64,000 bases of DNA from Pseudomonadota bacterium (GTDB lineage: Bacteria; Pseudomonadota; Gammaproteobacteria; Steroidobacterales; Steroidobacteraceae): assembly GCA_021805865.1 (NCBI GenBank), contig JAJZDX010000009.1, positions 62,001 to 126,000 of the forward strand. The letters run 5' to 3'. Below are positions 1 through 9,118 of the stretch, in pieces (the stretch's first letter is position 1; each line of letters opens with the position of its first letter). The position numbers and the translations under genes are program-made. The notes below the pieces were generated by a model, which was given only the letters and a program-made list of their open reading frames with translations, was not told the DNA's origin and made no database searches.

Positions 1-341
1 GCGCCCATGGTGGCGAGGTTCGCCGCGCCGGAGGCGGCCGGAACCACTTGAAAGCCCTGCGGGGCGCGGATCAGCACCTCATCGATGGTGCGCTCGCCGG
101 AGATGACGTGTGCGAGGGTGTAGCGCGGCGAGAGCCCGAGAAACACATCGGCGTTGGCCAGTCCGAGGTCCCCGTCGAGCAGCACCACACGCTTGCGCGC
201 GGCGAGCGCCGTGGCGAGGTTGACCGAGACGCTCGTCTTGCCGACCCCGCCCTTGCCGCCGGTGACGGCGATCACCTGCACCGGCTGGCCGAGGGCCTCG
301 AGTTTGGCGTTGTTGATCAAGCTGAGGTCAGGTGTTGGCAT
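1..341 (-). CDS. flhG: FlhG (MinD-like ATPase), 3' end cut by window edge
   Basis: This is the N-terminal 113 residues of FlhG/FleN, the MinD/ParA-type ATPase that sets flagellar number and works with FlhF. A deviant Walker A motif GGKGGVGKTS lies near residue 28, followed by the LLDGDLGLANADVFLG segment typical of MinD-like proteins. The start is an ATG at 341-339. It overlaps the end of flhF by 14 bp in another frame, so the two are probably translationally coupled. It is the last visible gene of the leftward flagellar operon, and the C-terminal part lies outside the window. The first residues do not show an obvious DQAxxLR motif of the kind FlhG uses to stimulate the FlhF GTPase. Confidence 0.93.
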   Translation of the reverse strand, partial: MPTPDLSLINNAKLEALGQPVQVIAVTGGKGGVGKTSVSVNLATALAARKRVVLLDGDLGLANADVFLGLSPRYTLAHVISGERTIDEVLIRAPQGFQVVPAASGAANLATMG

Positions 342-1461
342 GAGAGGGCCTTCCGAATCGTCGTCGCAGGAGATCTTCGTCGGCGGCCGCGCCGCTCGCT
401 CGGGCGAGCCGCACGGCCTGGGTGATCAGCTCGAGCGAGCGCGCGGGGGAGAGGTCCTCGGGCACCCGCTGCCCCCCGCTCACATAGGACACCGGCAGCC
501 GGGCGCGGATGAGCGCCGAGAGGACACCGCCGAGGCTCGCCGCCTCATCGAGCTTGGTGAGCAGGCACGAGGCGGGTTTGAGCGGCGAGAAGCGCTTCAC
601 GGTTTCCTCGATTGCGCCGGCCTGGGTGCTGGCGGCGAGCACCAGCGCGGATTCGATCTGCGCTTCGCACTCGGCCAGCACCGCGAGCCGCGCGGTGAGC
701 TGCGCATCGCGTACGCTGGTGCCCGGGGTGTCGATGAGGACCAGCCGGTGGCGGCCGAGGCGCGCCAGCAGCTCGGGCAGGGCCTCGAAGCGCTCGGGCA
801 CGTGCACCGGCACGCCGAGCAGCTGGCCGAGCGCGAGCATCTGGTCCTGTGCGCCGATGCGCACGGTGTCGGAGGCGACCAGGGCCAGCTCCTTCGCTCC
901 GTGGCGCAGCATCCAGCGCACGGCGAGCTTGGCGAGCATGGTGGTCTTGCCCACCCCGGTGGCGCCGACGAAAGCGATGCGCCCGCCGTCGTCGAGCCAG
1001 CGGTCACCGGTCACCAGCAGGTACTGTGAGAGTCCGGTGATGAGGGTGCGTCGGCCCTGGGAGAGATCGACCTGGGGGGATAGCTGCCCGACCAGGTGAT
1101 CGGCCAGGTCCCGCGTGATGCCGATCTCGGTCAGCTCGCGCAGCAGCTCGGTGTGCACGGGATGGCGCCGGGTGCGCTCGTTCCAGGTGAGCTGCGCGAG
1201 CTGGGTCTCGAGCATGCGCCGCAGCGTCTTCAGCTCGCTGCCCATCTCCTCGGCCACCGGCTGCGATGGCGCCGGCGGCGCCTCGGGCGAGTAGGTGGCG
1301 GCCGCTTCGAGGCGCGCGGCGTCGAAGTCCACGGCGGCGGTGACCTCGACACCCTGCGCGGTGCGCCGGGAGGAGAGGATGACGGCCTCATCGCCGAGTT
1401 GCTCGCGCACGGCGCGCAGCGCCTGGCGCATGTCCGCAGCGGTGTGTCGTGTGATTTTCAT
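328..1461 (-). CDS. flhF: FlhF, SRP-type GTPase for polar flagellum placement
   Basis: FlhF is a signal-recognition-particle-type GTPase that fixes the position of polar flagella. This copy has 377 residues: an N-terminal B domain starting MKITRHTAADMRQALRAVRE, a linker and an NG GTPase domain with P-loop GATGVGKTT near 166-174, DTPG near 245 and TKLDE near 303. It starts 3 bp after flhA ends and overlaps flhG at its 3' end. The flhA-flhF-flhG order is standard for polar-flagellated gammaproteobacteria. Confidence 0.96.
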   Translation of the reverse strand: MKITRHTAADMRQALRAVREQLGDEAVILSSRRTAQGVEVTAAVDFDAARLEAAATYSPEAPPAPSQPVAEEMGSELKTLRRMLETQLAQLTWNERTRRHPVHTELLRELTEIGITRDLADHLVGQLSPQVDLSQGRRTLITGLSQYLLVTGDRWLDDGGRIAFVGATGVGKTTMLAKLAVRWMLRHGAKELALVASDTVRIGAQDQMLALGQLLGVPVHVPERFEALPELLARLGRHRLVLIDTPGTSVRDAQLTARLAVLAECEAQIESALVLAASTQAGAIEETVKRFSPLKPASCLLTKLDEAASLGGVLSALIRARLPVSYVSGGQRVPEDLSPARSLELITQAVRLARASGAAADEDLLRRRFGRPSHANT

Positions 1462-1464
1462 GAT

Positions 1465-3567
1465 TTACCTGCCGACCGCGGCGACGACGCGGACCTTGCG
1501 GTTGTCGGGGATCTCGTTCCAGGCAAGCACGTGCAGATGCGGCAGGCCCGCGCGCAGGAACTTCGCCATCGAGGAGCGCAGTGCCGGGGGCACGAGCAGC
1601 ACGGGCGCATTGCCCGCGGCCTCCTGGCGCTGCGCGGTCTCGCTCATCTGCTGCTGCAGCCGCTCGGCGAGGCCCGGCTCGAGGCCCGCGCCCGTGGCGC
1701 CGGCGGAGAGCGAGCTTTGCAGCAGCCGCTCGAGATCGGGCTCGAAGGTGATCACCGGCAGCTCGGCCGACACCCCGGCGATGTCCTGAACGATCTGTCT
1801 GCCGAGGGCGGTGCGCACCTGCGAGAGCAGCACCGAGGGGTCCTGTGAGCGCGGCGCGTGCTCGGCGAGGGTCTCCATGATGGTGCGCATGTTGCGGATG
1901 GGAATGCGCTCTGCGAGCAGGCCCTGCAGCACCCGGACCAACACGGACAGCGGCAGCGTCTTGGGGACCAGGTCCTCCACGAGCTTGGGCGCGCTTTTCG
2001 CCAGGGCGTTGAGCAGCTGCTGCACCTCCTCGTGGCCGAGGATCTCGTTGGCGTGCGACTGCAGGAGGAAGGACAGGTGCGTGGCAATCACCGTGCTCGG
2101 ATCGACGACGGTGTAGCCGAGGGCCTGGGCGTGGTCGCGGCTCGAGGGCTCGATCCAAACCGCCTCCATGCCGAAGGCCGGATCGCGCGTGGCGATGCCT
2201 TGCAGGGGGCCGAACACGCGGCCCGCGTTGATCGCGAGTTCCCGGTCCGGATGGACGGTGCTCTCGCCGAGCGGTACGCCATTGAAGTTGATGCGGTAGA
2301 CGGTCGGCGCGAGATCGAGGTTGTCGCGGATGTGCACGGCAGGCAGCAGGAAGCCGAGCTCCTGCGAGAGCTTGCGGCGCACGCCGCGCACGCGTCCCAG
2401 AAGGTCCGCGCCCTGTCCCTTGCTGTCCACCAGCGGCACCAGCCGATAGCCGACCTCCAGGCCCACCGGATCGACCGGGCGGACATCCTCCCAGGTCAAC
2501 TCACGGGCCTCCGGCGCGGCGGGCGCCGGTTTCGGCGGCGGCGGGGCAGCCTTGAGCGCCGCGCGGCGGCGGTGGATCAGCAGGGCCGCCGCGCCGCACA
2601 CCGCCGCCATGAGCAGGAACGGCACATTGGGCATGCCCGGGATCAGACCCATGATCCCGAGCAGCCCGCCGGCGACGGCGACGGTCTTCGGACTGCCGAA
2701 CAGCTGCTTGCCGAGCTCCCCGCCCATGTCCTGCGGTCGCGACATGCGCGTCACGATGAGCGCCACCGCGGTCGAGAGCAGCAGGGAGGGGATCTGGGCG
2801 ACCAGCCCGTCGCCGATGGTGAGCAGCGTGTAGGTGTGCAGGGCGGCGCTGAGGGGCATGCCGTGACCGATGGTGCCGATCGCGAGCCCGCCGATGATGT
2901 TGATGAGCAGGATCAGGATGCCGGCGATCGCATCGCCGCGCACGAACTTGCTGGCGCCGTCCATCGCACCGTAGAAGTCGGCTTCGGCGCGCACCTCGGC
3001 CCGGCGCGTGCGCGCCTCCTCCTGGGTGATGAGGCCGGCGCCGAGGTCGGCGTCGATGGCCATCTGCTTGCCCGGCATGGCATCCAGGGTGAAGCGGGCG
3101 CTGACTTCCGAGACGCGCCCGGCGCCCTTGGTGATCACGGCGAAGTTGATGATGGTGAGGATGATGAACACCACCACGCCGACGGCGAAGTTGCCGCCCA
3201 CCACGAACTGTCCGAAAGACTCGATGACCCGGCCCGCCGCGCCCGCTCCGGCGTAACCGTGCAGCAGCACCACGCGGGCGGATGCGACGTTGAGCGCCAG
3301 CCGCAGCAGTGTCGCCAGCAGCAGCGTCGTGGGGAACACGCCGAACTCGATCGGCCGCGCCACGTAAAAGACGCTCATCAGAATGATGATCGAGAGCGCG
3401 ATGTTGAAGGTGAACAGCACATCGAGCGCCATCGGCGGCAGCGGCAGGATCACCATGGCGAGCACCCCGAGGACGCCCGCCGGAACGCCGATGCCGACGC
3501 GCAGCAGATCCCGCAGGGACGGAAGCGGGCTGGAAGGGGCGGTGGAGGGGGCGGTCGCAGTGGCCAT
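1465..3567 (-). CDS. flhA: FlhA, flagellar export gate protein
   Basis: FlhA is the large export-gate protein of the flagellar type III secretion apparatus. It has 700 residues, a usual size. The N-terminal half shows about eight hydrophobic segments and the conserved FHIPEP-family loop (segments around GAGRVSEVSARFTLDAMPGKQMAIDADL). The soluble C-terminal half, from about residue 345, forms the docking platform for chaperone-substrate complexes. It lies 1 bp from flhB and 3 bp from flhF, deep within the operon. The start MATATAPSTAP gives a short low-complexity N-terminus before the first membrane segment. Confidence 0.97.
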   Translation of the reverse strand: MATATAPSTAPSSPLPSLRDLLRVGIGVPAGVLGVLAMVILPLPPMALDVLFTFNIALSIIILMSVFYVARPIEFGVFPTTLLLATLLRLALNVASARVVLLHGYAGAGAAGRVIESFGQFVVGGNFAVGVVVFIILTIINFAVITKGAGRVSEVSARFTLDAMPGKQMAIDADLGAGLITQEEARTRRAEVRAEADFYGAMDGASKFVRGDAIAGILILLINIIGGLAIGTIGHGMPLSAALHTYTLLTIGDGLVAQIPSLLLSTAVALIVTRMSRPQDMGGELGKQLFGSPKTVAVAGGLLGIMGLIPGMPNVPFLLMAAVCGAAALLIHRRRAALKAAPPPPKPAPAAPEARELTWEDVRPVDPVGLEVGYRLVPLVDSKGQGADLLGRVRGVRRKLSQELGFLLPAVHIRDNLDLAPTVYRINFNGVPLGESTVHPDRELAINAGRVFGPLQGIATRDPAFGMEAVWIEPSSRDHAQALGYTVVDPSTVIATHLSFLLQSHANEILGHEEVQQLLNALAKSAPKLVEDLVPKTLPLSVLVRVLQGLLAERIPIRNMRTIMETLAEHAPRSQDPSVLLSQVRTALGRQIVQDIAGVSAELPVITFEPDLERLLQSSLSAGATGAGLEPGLAERLQQQMSETAQRQEAAGNAPVLLVPPALRSSMAKFLRAGLPHLHVLAWNEIPDNRKVRVVAAVGR

Positions 3568-3568
3568 A

Positions 3569-4699
3569 TCAGTGCCGTGTGGTCTCGATCGAGGGGTCGA
3601 TCACGGGCGGCTCGGGCGGCAGGCCTCCCGAGACCCGCGCCGCCTTCAGCCGATAGATATAGGTGAGAACCTGTGCGACGGCGGCGTAGAGCGCCGCTGG
3701 AATCTCCGCGCCGATCTCGACATTGTGATGCAGCGCCCGCGCGAGCGGCGGAGCCTCGAAGACCGGCACCGAATGCTCGGTGGCGATCTCACGGATGCGG
3801 GCCGCGATGAGATCGGCGCCCTTGGCGACGACGCGCGGGGCGCGCATACGGCTCTCCTCGTAGCGCAGCGCCACCGCGAAGTGCGTCGGGTTGGTGACGA
3901 CGACATCGGCTTTGGGCACCTCGTGCATCATGCGCCGCTTGAGCAGCTCGCGCTGGGCACGGCGGACGCGCGAGCGGTTCTCGGGCGAGCCTTCGCTTTC
4001 CTTCATCTCCTCGCGGATCTCCTGGCGCGACATGCGCAGCTGCTTGTGGTGCTGAAAGAGCTGCCAGGGCACATCGATCGCGGCGATCAGGCCGAGGGGG
4101 GCCGCCAGGAGCAGCAGCGCGTCGGCGACCAGGTCGGCCGCCTGGCCGATGGCCGTCGTGAGCGGCTCGCCGCCGAGGGAGAGAAATCTCGAGGCCTCCT
4201 CGCGAAGCACCAGCAGGGCGACCCCGGCGACCACCAGAAATTTCGCGAAGGCCTTGCCGAGCTCGACGGCGCCGCGCAAGGACACCAGACGCTTGAATCC
4301 CTCGATCGGGTTGAGCCGCGTGAAATCGAGAGTCAGCGCCTCGAAGCTGAGGTTCCAGCCGCCGAGCGCGAGCGGCGCGGCGAGCGCCGCGACCACGGTG
4401 AGCCCGAATATCGGCGCACAGGCGATGAATGCGTGCAGGACGTCCGCACCCGCGGTGGGCACGGCGAGCTGCGGGTCGAGGGACTGGTCGGTGCTCAAGG
4501 TGAGCGCCGAGCGCATCACGCCGGCGAGCGCGGTGCCGGCTGCGGCGCCGAACATGCGCAGCGCGCCGCCTGCCACCAGCAGCACGGCCGCGGTGCTGAG
4601 CTCCATCGAGCGCGGAACACGGCCCTCCTTGCGCGCCTCCTCCAGTCGCTTGGTTGTAGGTTGCTCGCTGCGTTCCTGATCGTTGTCGTTCTCGGCCAT
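3569..4699 (-). CDS. flhB: FlhB, export apparatus specificity switch
   Basis: FlhB is a membrane protein that switches flagellar export from rod/hook to filament substrates. The 376 residues include the basic start MAENDNDQERSEQPTTKRLEEARKEG, four membrane segments and a cytoplasmic domain with the self-cleavage motif NPTH near residue 269. The motif is intact, so the protein should autocleave between N and P. Its partner in the switch, FliK, is encoded away from its common place, at 17188-18369. Confidence 0.96.
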   Translation of the reverse strand: MAENDNDQERSEQPTTKRLEEARKEGRVPRSMELSTAAVLLVAGGALRMFGAAAGTALAGVMRSALTLSTDQSLDPQLAVPTAGADVLHAFIACAPIFGLTVVAALAAPLALGGWNLSFEALTLDFTRLNPIEGFKRLVSLRGAVELGKAFAKFLVVAGVALLVLREEASRFLSLGGEPLTTAIGQAADLVADALLLLAAPLGLIAAIDVPWQLFQHHKQLRMSRQEIREEMKESEGSPENRSRVRRAQRELLKRRMMHEVPKADVVVTNPTHFAVALRYEESRMRAPRVVAKGADLIAARIREIATEHSVPVFEAPPLARALHHNVEIGAEIPAALYAAVAQVLTYIYRLKAARVSGGLPPEPPVIDPSIETTRH

Positions 4700-4703
4700 G
4701 CGC

Positions 4704-5480
4704 TCAGGCCCCGCTCAGATGTTGCAACAGGATCAGGGTCTCGGCGAGCAGCCGGGTGAAGCCGCTCTCGAGCGCCGGCAGGCCGGCGATGATCACCACC
4801 AGGCCGAACACCAGCGAGATCGGCAGGCCCACGGCGAACAGGTTCATGCTCGGGGCGGCGCGGCTCACCACTCCGAAGGCGAGGTTGGCCACGAGCAGCG
4901 CCGTGACTCCGGGCAGCGCCACGGCGAGCGCCCCGGAGAACAGCATCGATCCCCAGGTCACCACCGTCCATATCCCCTTGGCCCCGAGACCGGTGGTGCC
5001 GATCGGCAGGGTGCGAAAGCCCTGGACCAGAACGCGGATCAGCGCCAGCTCACCGTGCAGCAACAGAAAAATCAGAGTCGCGAGCACGGTGTAGAGCTGG
5101 CCGAGGGCCGGGGTCGCCGCCCCCTGCAGCGGGTCGAGGTTGAAGGCGAGCGACAGACCCATGCCGTTGGCGATGAGCTGACCGCCGAGGGAGATCGCCG
5201 CGAAGAGGATCTGCAGGCAGAACCCGAGGGCGACGCCGATGATCACCTGCTGGACGGTGATCAGCGCGCCGGCCGCAGAGAGCGCGCTCACGCCGGGGGG
5301 CTGCGCGATGAGCGGCGCGATGAGCAGCGCGATCGCCCCCGCCAGCACGATGCGCAGCTGCGCGGGCACCGACACCGCGCCGAACACCGGCGCCACCATG
5401 AAGCACGAGCCGATGCGCACGAACGGCCAGAAGACCGAATCGATGGCGGTGTCGAGCTGCGTGGCGGTGATCGTGATCAT
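4704..5480 (-). CDS. fliR: FliR, export apparatus membrane protein
   Basis: FliR is an integral membrane component of the flagellar export gate, forming a helical complex with FliP and FliQ. The 258 residues start MITITATQLDTAIDSVFWPF and contain six or so hydrophobic helices. The gene lies 16 bp after fliQ and 4 bp before flhB. FliR and FlhB interact directly, which fits their adjacency. Confidence 0.95.
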   Translation of the reverse strand: MITITATQLDTAIDSVFWPFVRIGSCFMVAPVFGAVSVPAQLRIVLAGAIALLIAPLIAQPPGVSALSAAGALITVQQVIIGVALGFCLQILFAAISLGGQLIANGMGLSLAFNLDPLQGAATPALGQLYTVLATLIFLLLHGELALIRVLVQGFRTLPIGTTGLGAKGIWTVVTWGSMLFSGALAVALPGVTALLVANLAFGVVSRAAPSMNLFAVGLPISLVFGLVVIIAGLPALESGFTRLLAETLILLQHLSGA

Positions 5481-5496
5481 CGGGGCGCCGCGGAGC

Positions 5497-5766
5497 TCAA
5501 TAGAGGAGGCCCGGAATGCTCATGATGAGCTCGCGGGTGTAGCCGATGAGGGTCTTCAGCATCCACGGACCCGCGATCACCAGCACCAGCGTCATCACGA
5601 GCAGTTTCGGGATGAACGAGAGCGTCATTTCGTTGATTTGCGTGGCGGCCTGGAAGGCGCCGACCACGACGCCGGTGATGAGCGCGGCGAGCAGCAGCGG
5701 AGCGGCGAGGGCGAGGGCGAGCTCGAGCGCGCCTCTGCCAATGGTCATGACGGTATCCGGAGTCAC
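5497..5766 (-). CDS. fliQ: FliQ, export apparatus membrane protein
   Basis: FliQ is a small (89-residue) export-gate protein with two transmembrane helices separated by a conserved loop (AATQINEMTLSFIPK). Length, hydrophobic pattern and position between fliP and fliR agree with the family. The gaps to its neighbours are 15 and 16 bp. Confidence 0.95.
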   Translation of the reverse strand: MTPDTVMTIGRGALELALALAAPLLLAALITGVVVGAFQAATQINEMTLSFIPKLLVMTLVLVIAGPWMLKTLIGYTRELIMSIPGLLY

Positions 5767-5781
5767 TTTATCCCCCTCGCC

Positions 5782-6525
5782 TCAGTGATAGAAGCTCGCG
5801 GCGAGGGAGCCCATGACGAGCGACCAGCCGTTGACCAGGACGAACAGCATCAGCTTGAAGGGCAGCGAGATCAGCGTCGGAGTGACCATCATCATGCCCA
5901 TCGACATCAGCACGCTCGCCACCACCAGGTCGATGATCACGAACGGGATGAACAGCAGAAATCCGATCAGGAAGGCGGTCTTCAGCTCGCTGGTGACGAA
6001 GGCCGGGACGAGCACCGAGAGCGGCACGTCGAGCGGTGCGGCATAACCCTTGCCGCCGGCGATGTGCACGAAGGTGGCGATGGCGCTCTCGCGGGTCTGG
6101 TGGAGCATGAACTCCTTCAGGGGCACTTCGGCCCGATCGAGCGCGGCTTGGGCGGTGAGGGTCCCGGCGGCGTAGGGCCGATAGGCGAGCTGGTCGATCT
6201 GCCTGATGACCGGCGACATCACGAAGAAGGTGAGAAACAGCGCGAGACCGAGCAGCACCTGGTTGGGCGGGGTCTGGCCGGCGCCGAGCGCCTGGCGCAG
6301 GATCCCCAGGACGATGACGATGCGGGTGAAGGCCGTCATCATCAGCAGCAGCGCCGGCAGCAGACTGAGCGCCGTCATCAGTGCCAGCACCTGCAGCGTC
6401 AACGTGTAGGTCTGCGTGCCGCCGTGGGTCTGGACGCTGAAGGCGGGGATGCCCGGCGCGGCGCAGGCGGCCACGGGCACGAGCGCGAGCAGCAGAAGCG
6501 GCCACGCGTTGCGCAATCGGGTCAT
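5782..6525 (-). CDS. fliP: FliP, export apparatus membrane protein
   Basis: FliP is the core of the flagellar export channel. The 247 residues begin with a cleavable-looking hydrophobic signal (LRNAWPLLLLALVPVAACAA), then three further hydrophobic stretches and the conserved TAFTRIVIVLGILRQALG block. It overlaps fliO by 4 bp (ATGA type), indicating coupled translation. FliO normally helps FliP assemble, so the overlap fits the biology. Confidence 0.96.
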   Translation of the reverse strand: MTRLRNAWPLLLLALVPVAACAAPGIPAFSVQTHGGTQTYTLTLQVLALMTALSLLPALLLMMTAFTRIVIVLGILRQALGAGQTPPNQVLLGLALFLTFFVMSPVIRQIDQLAYRPYAAGTLTAQAALDRAEVPLKEFMLHQTRESAIATFVHIAGGKGYAAPLDVPLSVLVPAFVTSELKTAFLIGFLLFIPFVIIDLVVASVLMSMGMMMVTPTLISLPFKLMLFVLVNGWSLVMGSLAASFYH

Positions 6526-6908
6526 TTCCCGAGGCTCCGCTTCAGCAGCTGCGAGAAACTCGCGCGGACGGGCTGTCCCGGGACGGCGGTGGGCTTGCCG
6601 ATCTCGATCGGCTGCTCGAGCACGTGCAGGGTGTTGACCCGTCCGGGGGCGACGCCGAGCAGGACCTGGGTGGCGCCCACCTTGAGCAGCACCGCGCGCT
6701 CCTTCGGCCCGAGCGGCAGGTTGGCCAGCACCTCAAGCGAGCCGGCGGCGCGATTGCCGAAGGTGCGTACCCGGCGGGTGAACCAGGCCAGGGCGAAGAT
6801 GGCCGCGAGAACCCCGAGCAGCGCCAGAGTGACGGACAAGAGCCCGCCGGCGCCGATCTGCGGCGCATGCGCGGCGGCAGCGGGGGGGGCGGCGAACAAG
6901 TGGCTCAT
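6522..6908 (-). CDS. fliO: FliO, FliP-assembly membrane protein
   Basis: FliO is a small bitopic membrane protein that supports FliP assembly. It has 128 residues, one transmembrane segment near 22-44, and a cytoplasmic part with the FliO-typical RVRTFGNRAAGSLEVLANLPLGPKERAVLLKVG region. It overlaps fliN upstream and fliP downstream by 4 bp each. The sequence is poorly conserved in this family, so the operon position carries part of the weight. Confidence 0.9.
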   Translation of the reverse strand: MSHLFAAPPAAAAHAPQIGAGGLLSVTLALLGVLAAIFALAWFTRRVRTFGNRAAGSLEVLANLPLGPKERAVLLKVGATQVLLGVAPGRVNTLHVLEQPIEIGKPTAVPGQPVRASFSQLLKRSLGK

Positions 6909-7240
6909 CTGAGCTTGCGCAGGCGCTCGGCCGGGCTGATCACGTCGGTGAGGCGGATGCCGAATCTCTCGTTGACGACGACCACCTCGCCATGGGCCAC
7001 CAGCGTGCCATTGACGTACACATCGAGCGGCTCGCCGGCGGTGCGGTCGAGCTCGACGACCGAGCCCTGGTTGAGCTGCAGGAAATTGCGGATCGGGATG
7101 CGTGTGCGCCCGACCTCCATCGACAAAGTCACCGGAACATCGAGGATCACCTCGATGTTGACGTCGCCGGCGCTCTTGCCGGACGCCTCTTCGGTGAGGT
7201 CGTTGAATTCCGCGGGTTGGGGCTCGATCTTGGCGTTCAT
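6905..7240 (-). CDS. fliN: FliN, flagellar motor switch protein
   Basis: FliN is a C-ring component that with FliM and FliG switches the rotation direction. The 111-residue product starts MNAKIEPQPAEFN and holds one SpoA/surface-presentation domain (VILDVPVTLSMEVGRTRIPI, then VAHGEVVVVNERFGIRLTDV). I chose the ATG at 7240 because the open frame continues upstream only in sequence that overlaps fliM. It follows fliM by 8 bp. Confidence 0.95.
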   Translation of the reverse strand: MNAKIEPQPAEFNDLTEEASGKSAGDVNIEVILDVPVTLSMEVGRTRIPIRNFLQLNQGSVVELDRTAGEPLDVYVNGTLVAHGEVVVVNERFGIRLTDVISPAERLRKLR

Positions 7241-7248
7241 GATGAGAC

Positions 7249-8247
7249 TCACTTGGTCAGGGCCGCCTCGGGAGCGGCTTTGGCGCGGCGGATCCGCTCC
7301 TCGATCTTCACCGCCTGGTGGCCGTGCGAGATGCCGAAGCTGCCGCGAAATACCGGTACGTCCTCGGCGATGAGGGTGACCTTGCCGTTGAAGTCGCAGG
7401 GCACCACGTCTCCGGGCCTGAGGTTCACGAGCTCGGCGAGGGTGAGCGAGGAGCGGCCGAGGAGGGTGGTGATCTCGAGCTCGGCGTCCTCCATCTCCTC
7501 GCGCAGCGACTGCATCCAACGCTCGTCCTTTTCCATGCGGTCGCTCGCCATGCCGGCGTCCAGCACCTCGCGCAGCGGCTCGATCATGGCGTAGGGGAGG
7601 GCGACGTGCAGGTTCCCTCCCGTGCCGTCGAGCTCGATGTGGAACGAGGTCACCACCACGATTTCCGACGGCGAGACGATGTTGGCGAAATGCGGGTTGA
7701 TTTCCGACTGCAGGTACTCGAGCTCGATTGCGGCAACGTGCGACCAGGCCTCGCGCATGTCCGCGAACACCCCGCGCAGCACCAGGTGGATGATGCGCTG
7801 CTCGGTGGCGGTGAATTCGCGTCCCTCGATCTTGGCATGCCGGCCGGTGCCGCCGAAGAAGTTGTCAACCACCGCGAACACGAGCTTCGGATCGAGAACG
7901 ATGAGCGCCGTGCCGCGCAGCGGGTTGATCTTGACGAGGTTCAGGCTCGTCGGCACGTGCAGGGTGTGCACGAACTCGCTGAACTTCTTGATCTGCACGG
8001 GGCCGACGCCGACCTCGGGGGAGCGGCGCAGCAGGTTGTACAGGTTGATCCGATGCAGCCGCGCGAAGCGCTCGTTGATCATCTCGAGCGTGGGCATGCG
8101 CCCGCGCACGATGCGCATCTGATTGGCGAGGTCGTACTGGCGGACCTCATTCGGGGCGGGCGGCGCCTCGGTGCTGACTGCGCCGGTATCGACGCCGTGC
8201 AGCAGCGCGTCGATTTCGGCCTGGTCGAGTATCTTCTCGTTGCTCAT
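7249..8247 (-). CDS. fliM: FliM, flagellar motor switch protein
   Basis: FliM is the C-ring protein that binds CheY-P. Its 332 residues include an N-terminal CheY-binding segment (LDQAEIDALL, near residues 6-15), the central CheC-like middle domain and a C-terminal SpoA domain. It lies 22 bp downstream of fliL and 8 bp upstream of fliN. The EIDALL box is intact, so the switch should respond to chemotaxis signalling. Confidence 0.97.
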   Translation of the reverse strand: MSNEKILDQAEIDALLHGVDTGAVSTEAPPAPNEVRQYDLANQMRIVRGRMPTLEMINERFARLHRINLYNLLRRSPEVGVGPVQIKKFSEFVHTLHVPTSLNLVKINPLRGTALIVLDPKLVFAVVDNFFGGTGRHAKIEGREFTATEQRIIHLVLRGVFADMREAWSHVAAIELEYLQSEINPHFANIVSPSEIVVVTSFHIELDGTGGNLHVALPYAMIEPLREVLDAGMASDRMEKDERWMQSLREEMEDAELEITTLLGRSSLTLAELVNLRPGDVVPCDFNGKVTLIAEDVPVFRGSFGISHGHQAVKIEERIRRAKAAPEAALTK

Positions 8248-8269
8248 GGGGTGAGCCCGACGCGGCGGC

Positions 8270-8767
8270 TTACTGCATCACGAAGCTGGTGAAGTAGACC
8301 GCCTCGATGCGGTCGGGCTTGCCGCCGTTCTGCGCGGCCACGTTGCGAATCGCAGCGAGCACTTCGGTGCGCAGCTTCTGCTTGCCCGCCTCGGTCTCGA
8401 GCGTCGTCGACTTCTGGCTGCCGAGCAGCAGCAGCAGGCTGTTGCGCACCATCGGATCGTTCTGCTTTAGCAGCCCGATGGCCTTCGGATCGCGCGACAT
8501 CACCTCCACGGTCACCTGCAGGAAGCGCACCATCTGCCCGGCCTGGAAGTTGACGACGAAGGGCTTCAGAGGCAGATAGATCGGTGGGCCGGATGGCGCC
8601 TGCGGCTTGCCGTGGCTCGCCGCGCCGGATCCGGACAGATGCAGCGCCATGGCGCCACCGGCGCCGAGCACCACCGTTGCAATGACGATGATCAACCACA
8701 GGGGCGGCTTGCGTCTTTTCTCCGGCGCCGGGGTGGTCTCGGTGTCGGCGGCGGGTTCAGTGGCCAT
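8270..8767 (-). CDS. fliL: FliL, stator-associated basal body protein
   Basis: FliL associates with the basal body and stators. The 165-residue protein has a charged N-terminus, one transmembrane helix near 24-42 and a periplasmic domain ([20 protein letters not shown], then [10 protein letters not shown]). It is the first gene of the leftward export/switch operon. Its start lies about 36 bp downstream of the predicted start site of the sigma-54 promoter at 8814-8829. fliK, which often precedes fliL, is absent here. Confidence 0.93.
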   Translation of the reverse strand: MATEPAADTETTPAPEKRRKPPLWLIIVIATVVLGAGGAMALHLSGSGAASHGKPQAPSGPPIYLPLKPFVVNFQAGQMVRFLQVTVEVMSRDPKAIGLLKQNDPMVRNSLLLLLGSQKSTTLETEAGKQKLRTEVLAAIRNVAAQNGGKPDRIEAVYFTSFVMQ

Positions 8768-8813
8768 CGGTCTTGCGACTCCTGTGTGTCGTCAGGTATT
8801 GCGCCGGAAGGAG

Positions 8814-8829
8814 TGCAATGCCTGTGCCA
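8814..8829 (-). promoter_or_regulatory. Sigma-54 (RpoN) promoter of the fliL operon
   Basis: On the minus strand the sequence reads TGGCACA, four bases, then TTGCA, matching the -24/-12 consensus with exactly 12 bp between the GG and GC dinucleotides. Transcription would start near 8803 and give a leader of about 36 nt before the fliL ATG. Regulation by a FleQ- or FleR-type activator encoded next door is inferred. Confidence 0.85.
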
Positions 8830-9118
8830 CTCGCGTTCGCGCCAATCTAACTACATGATTGAGAAAAGAATTGGGTCTGCCGGGCAGTGTGAGGCGCGTC
8901 ACAGCAGCGCGCCGGTGACGAACTTCCGGCGCCCGCGGGCACTGCGGTTAGCTGAAGAGCGGTGTCGGGGGTTGTCGCCAAGTGTGGACAATCTGGAGGC
9001 CGGTCACAGTATCCGGCCCGGCTCTCGCGCACCATTGCGCCGTGGGCTGATGAGGCGCCGGGCCGCCGGTGCAGGCCCCGCCCGTAAGAAGAGCCGCCAA
9101 GAAGAGAGTGAAGCTGTC
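8830..9118. other. Divergent intergenic region, fliL / FleQ-like gene
   Basis: This stretch separates the leftward fliL operon from the rightward FleQ-like gene. Beyond the fliL promoter at its left edge I see no convincing -35/-10 pair or sigma-54 site for the rightward gene. The regulator's frame stays open through here without coding-like sequence, so its N-terminus could be longer than annotated. Upstream activating sites for the regulators would be expected here but cannot be assigned by eye. Confidence 0.4.

Noticed and set aside
154..1029. Long frames opposite flhF and similar antisense frames opposite flhA, fliG, terL, dxs, parE and others
   Set aside because: These are typical shadow frames in GC-rich genes: the sense products match known families and the antisense products do not.
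8612..9118. Longer N-terminus for the FleQ-like regulator
   Set aside because: The in-frame upstream sequence overlaps the fliL promoter and gene and contains no receiver-like motifs, so it does not supply the missing domain.
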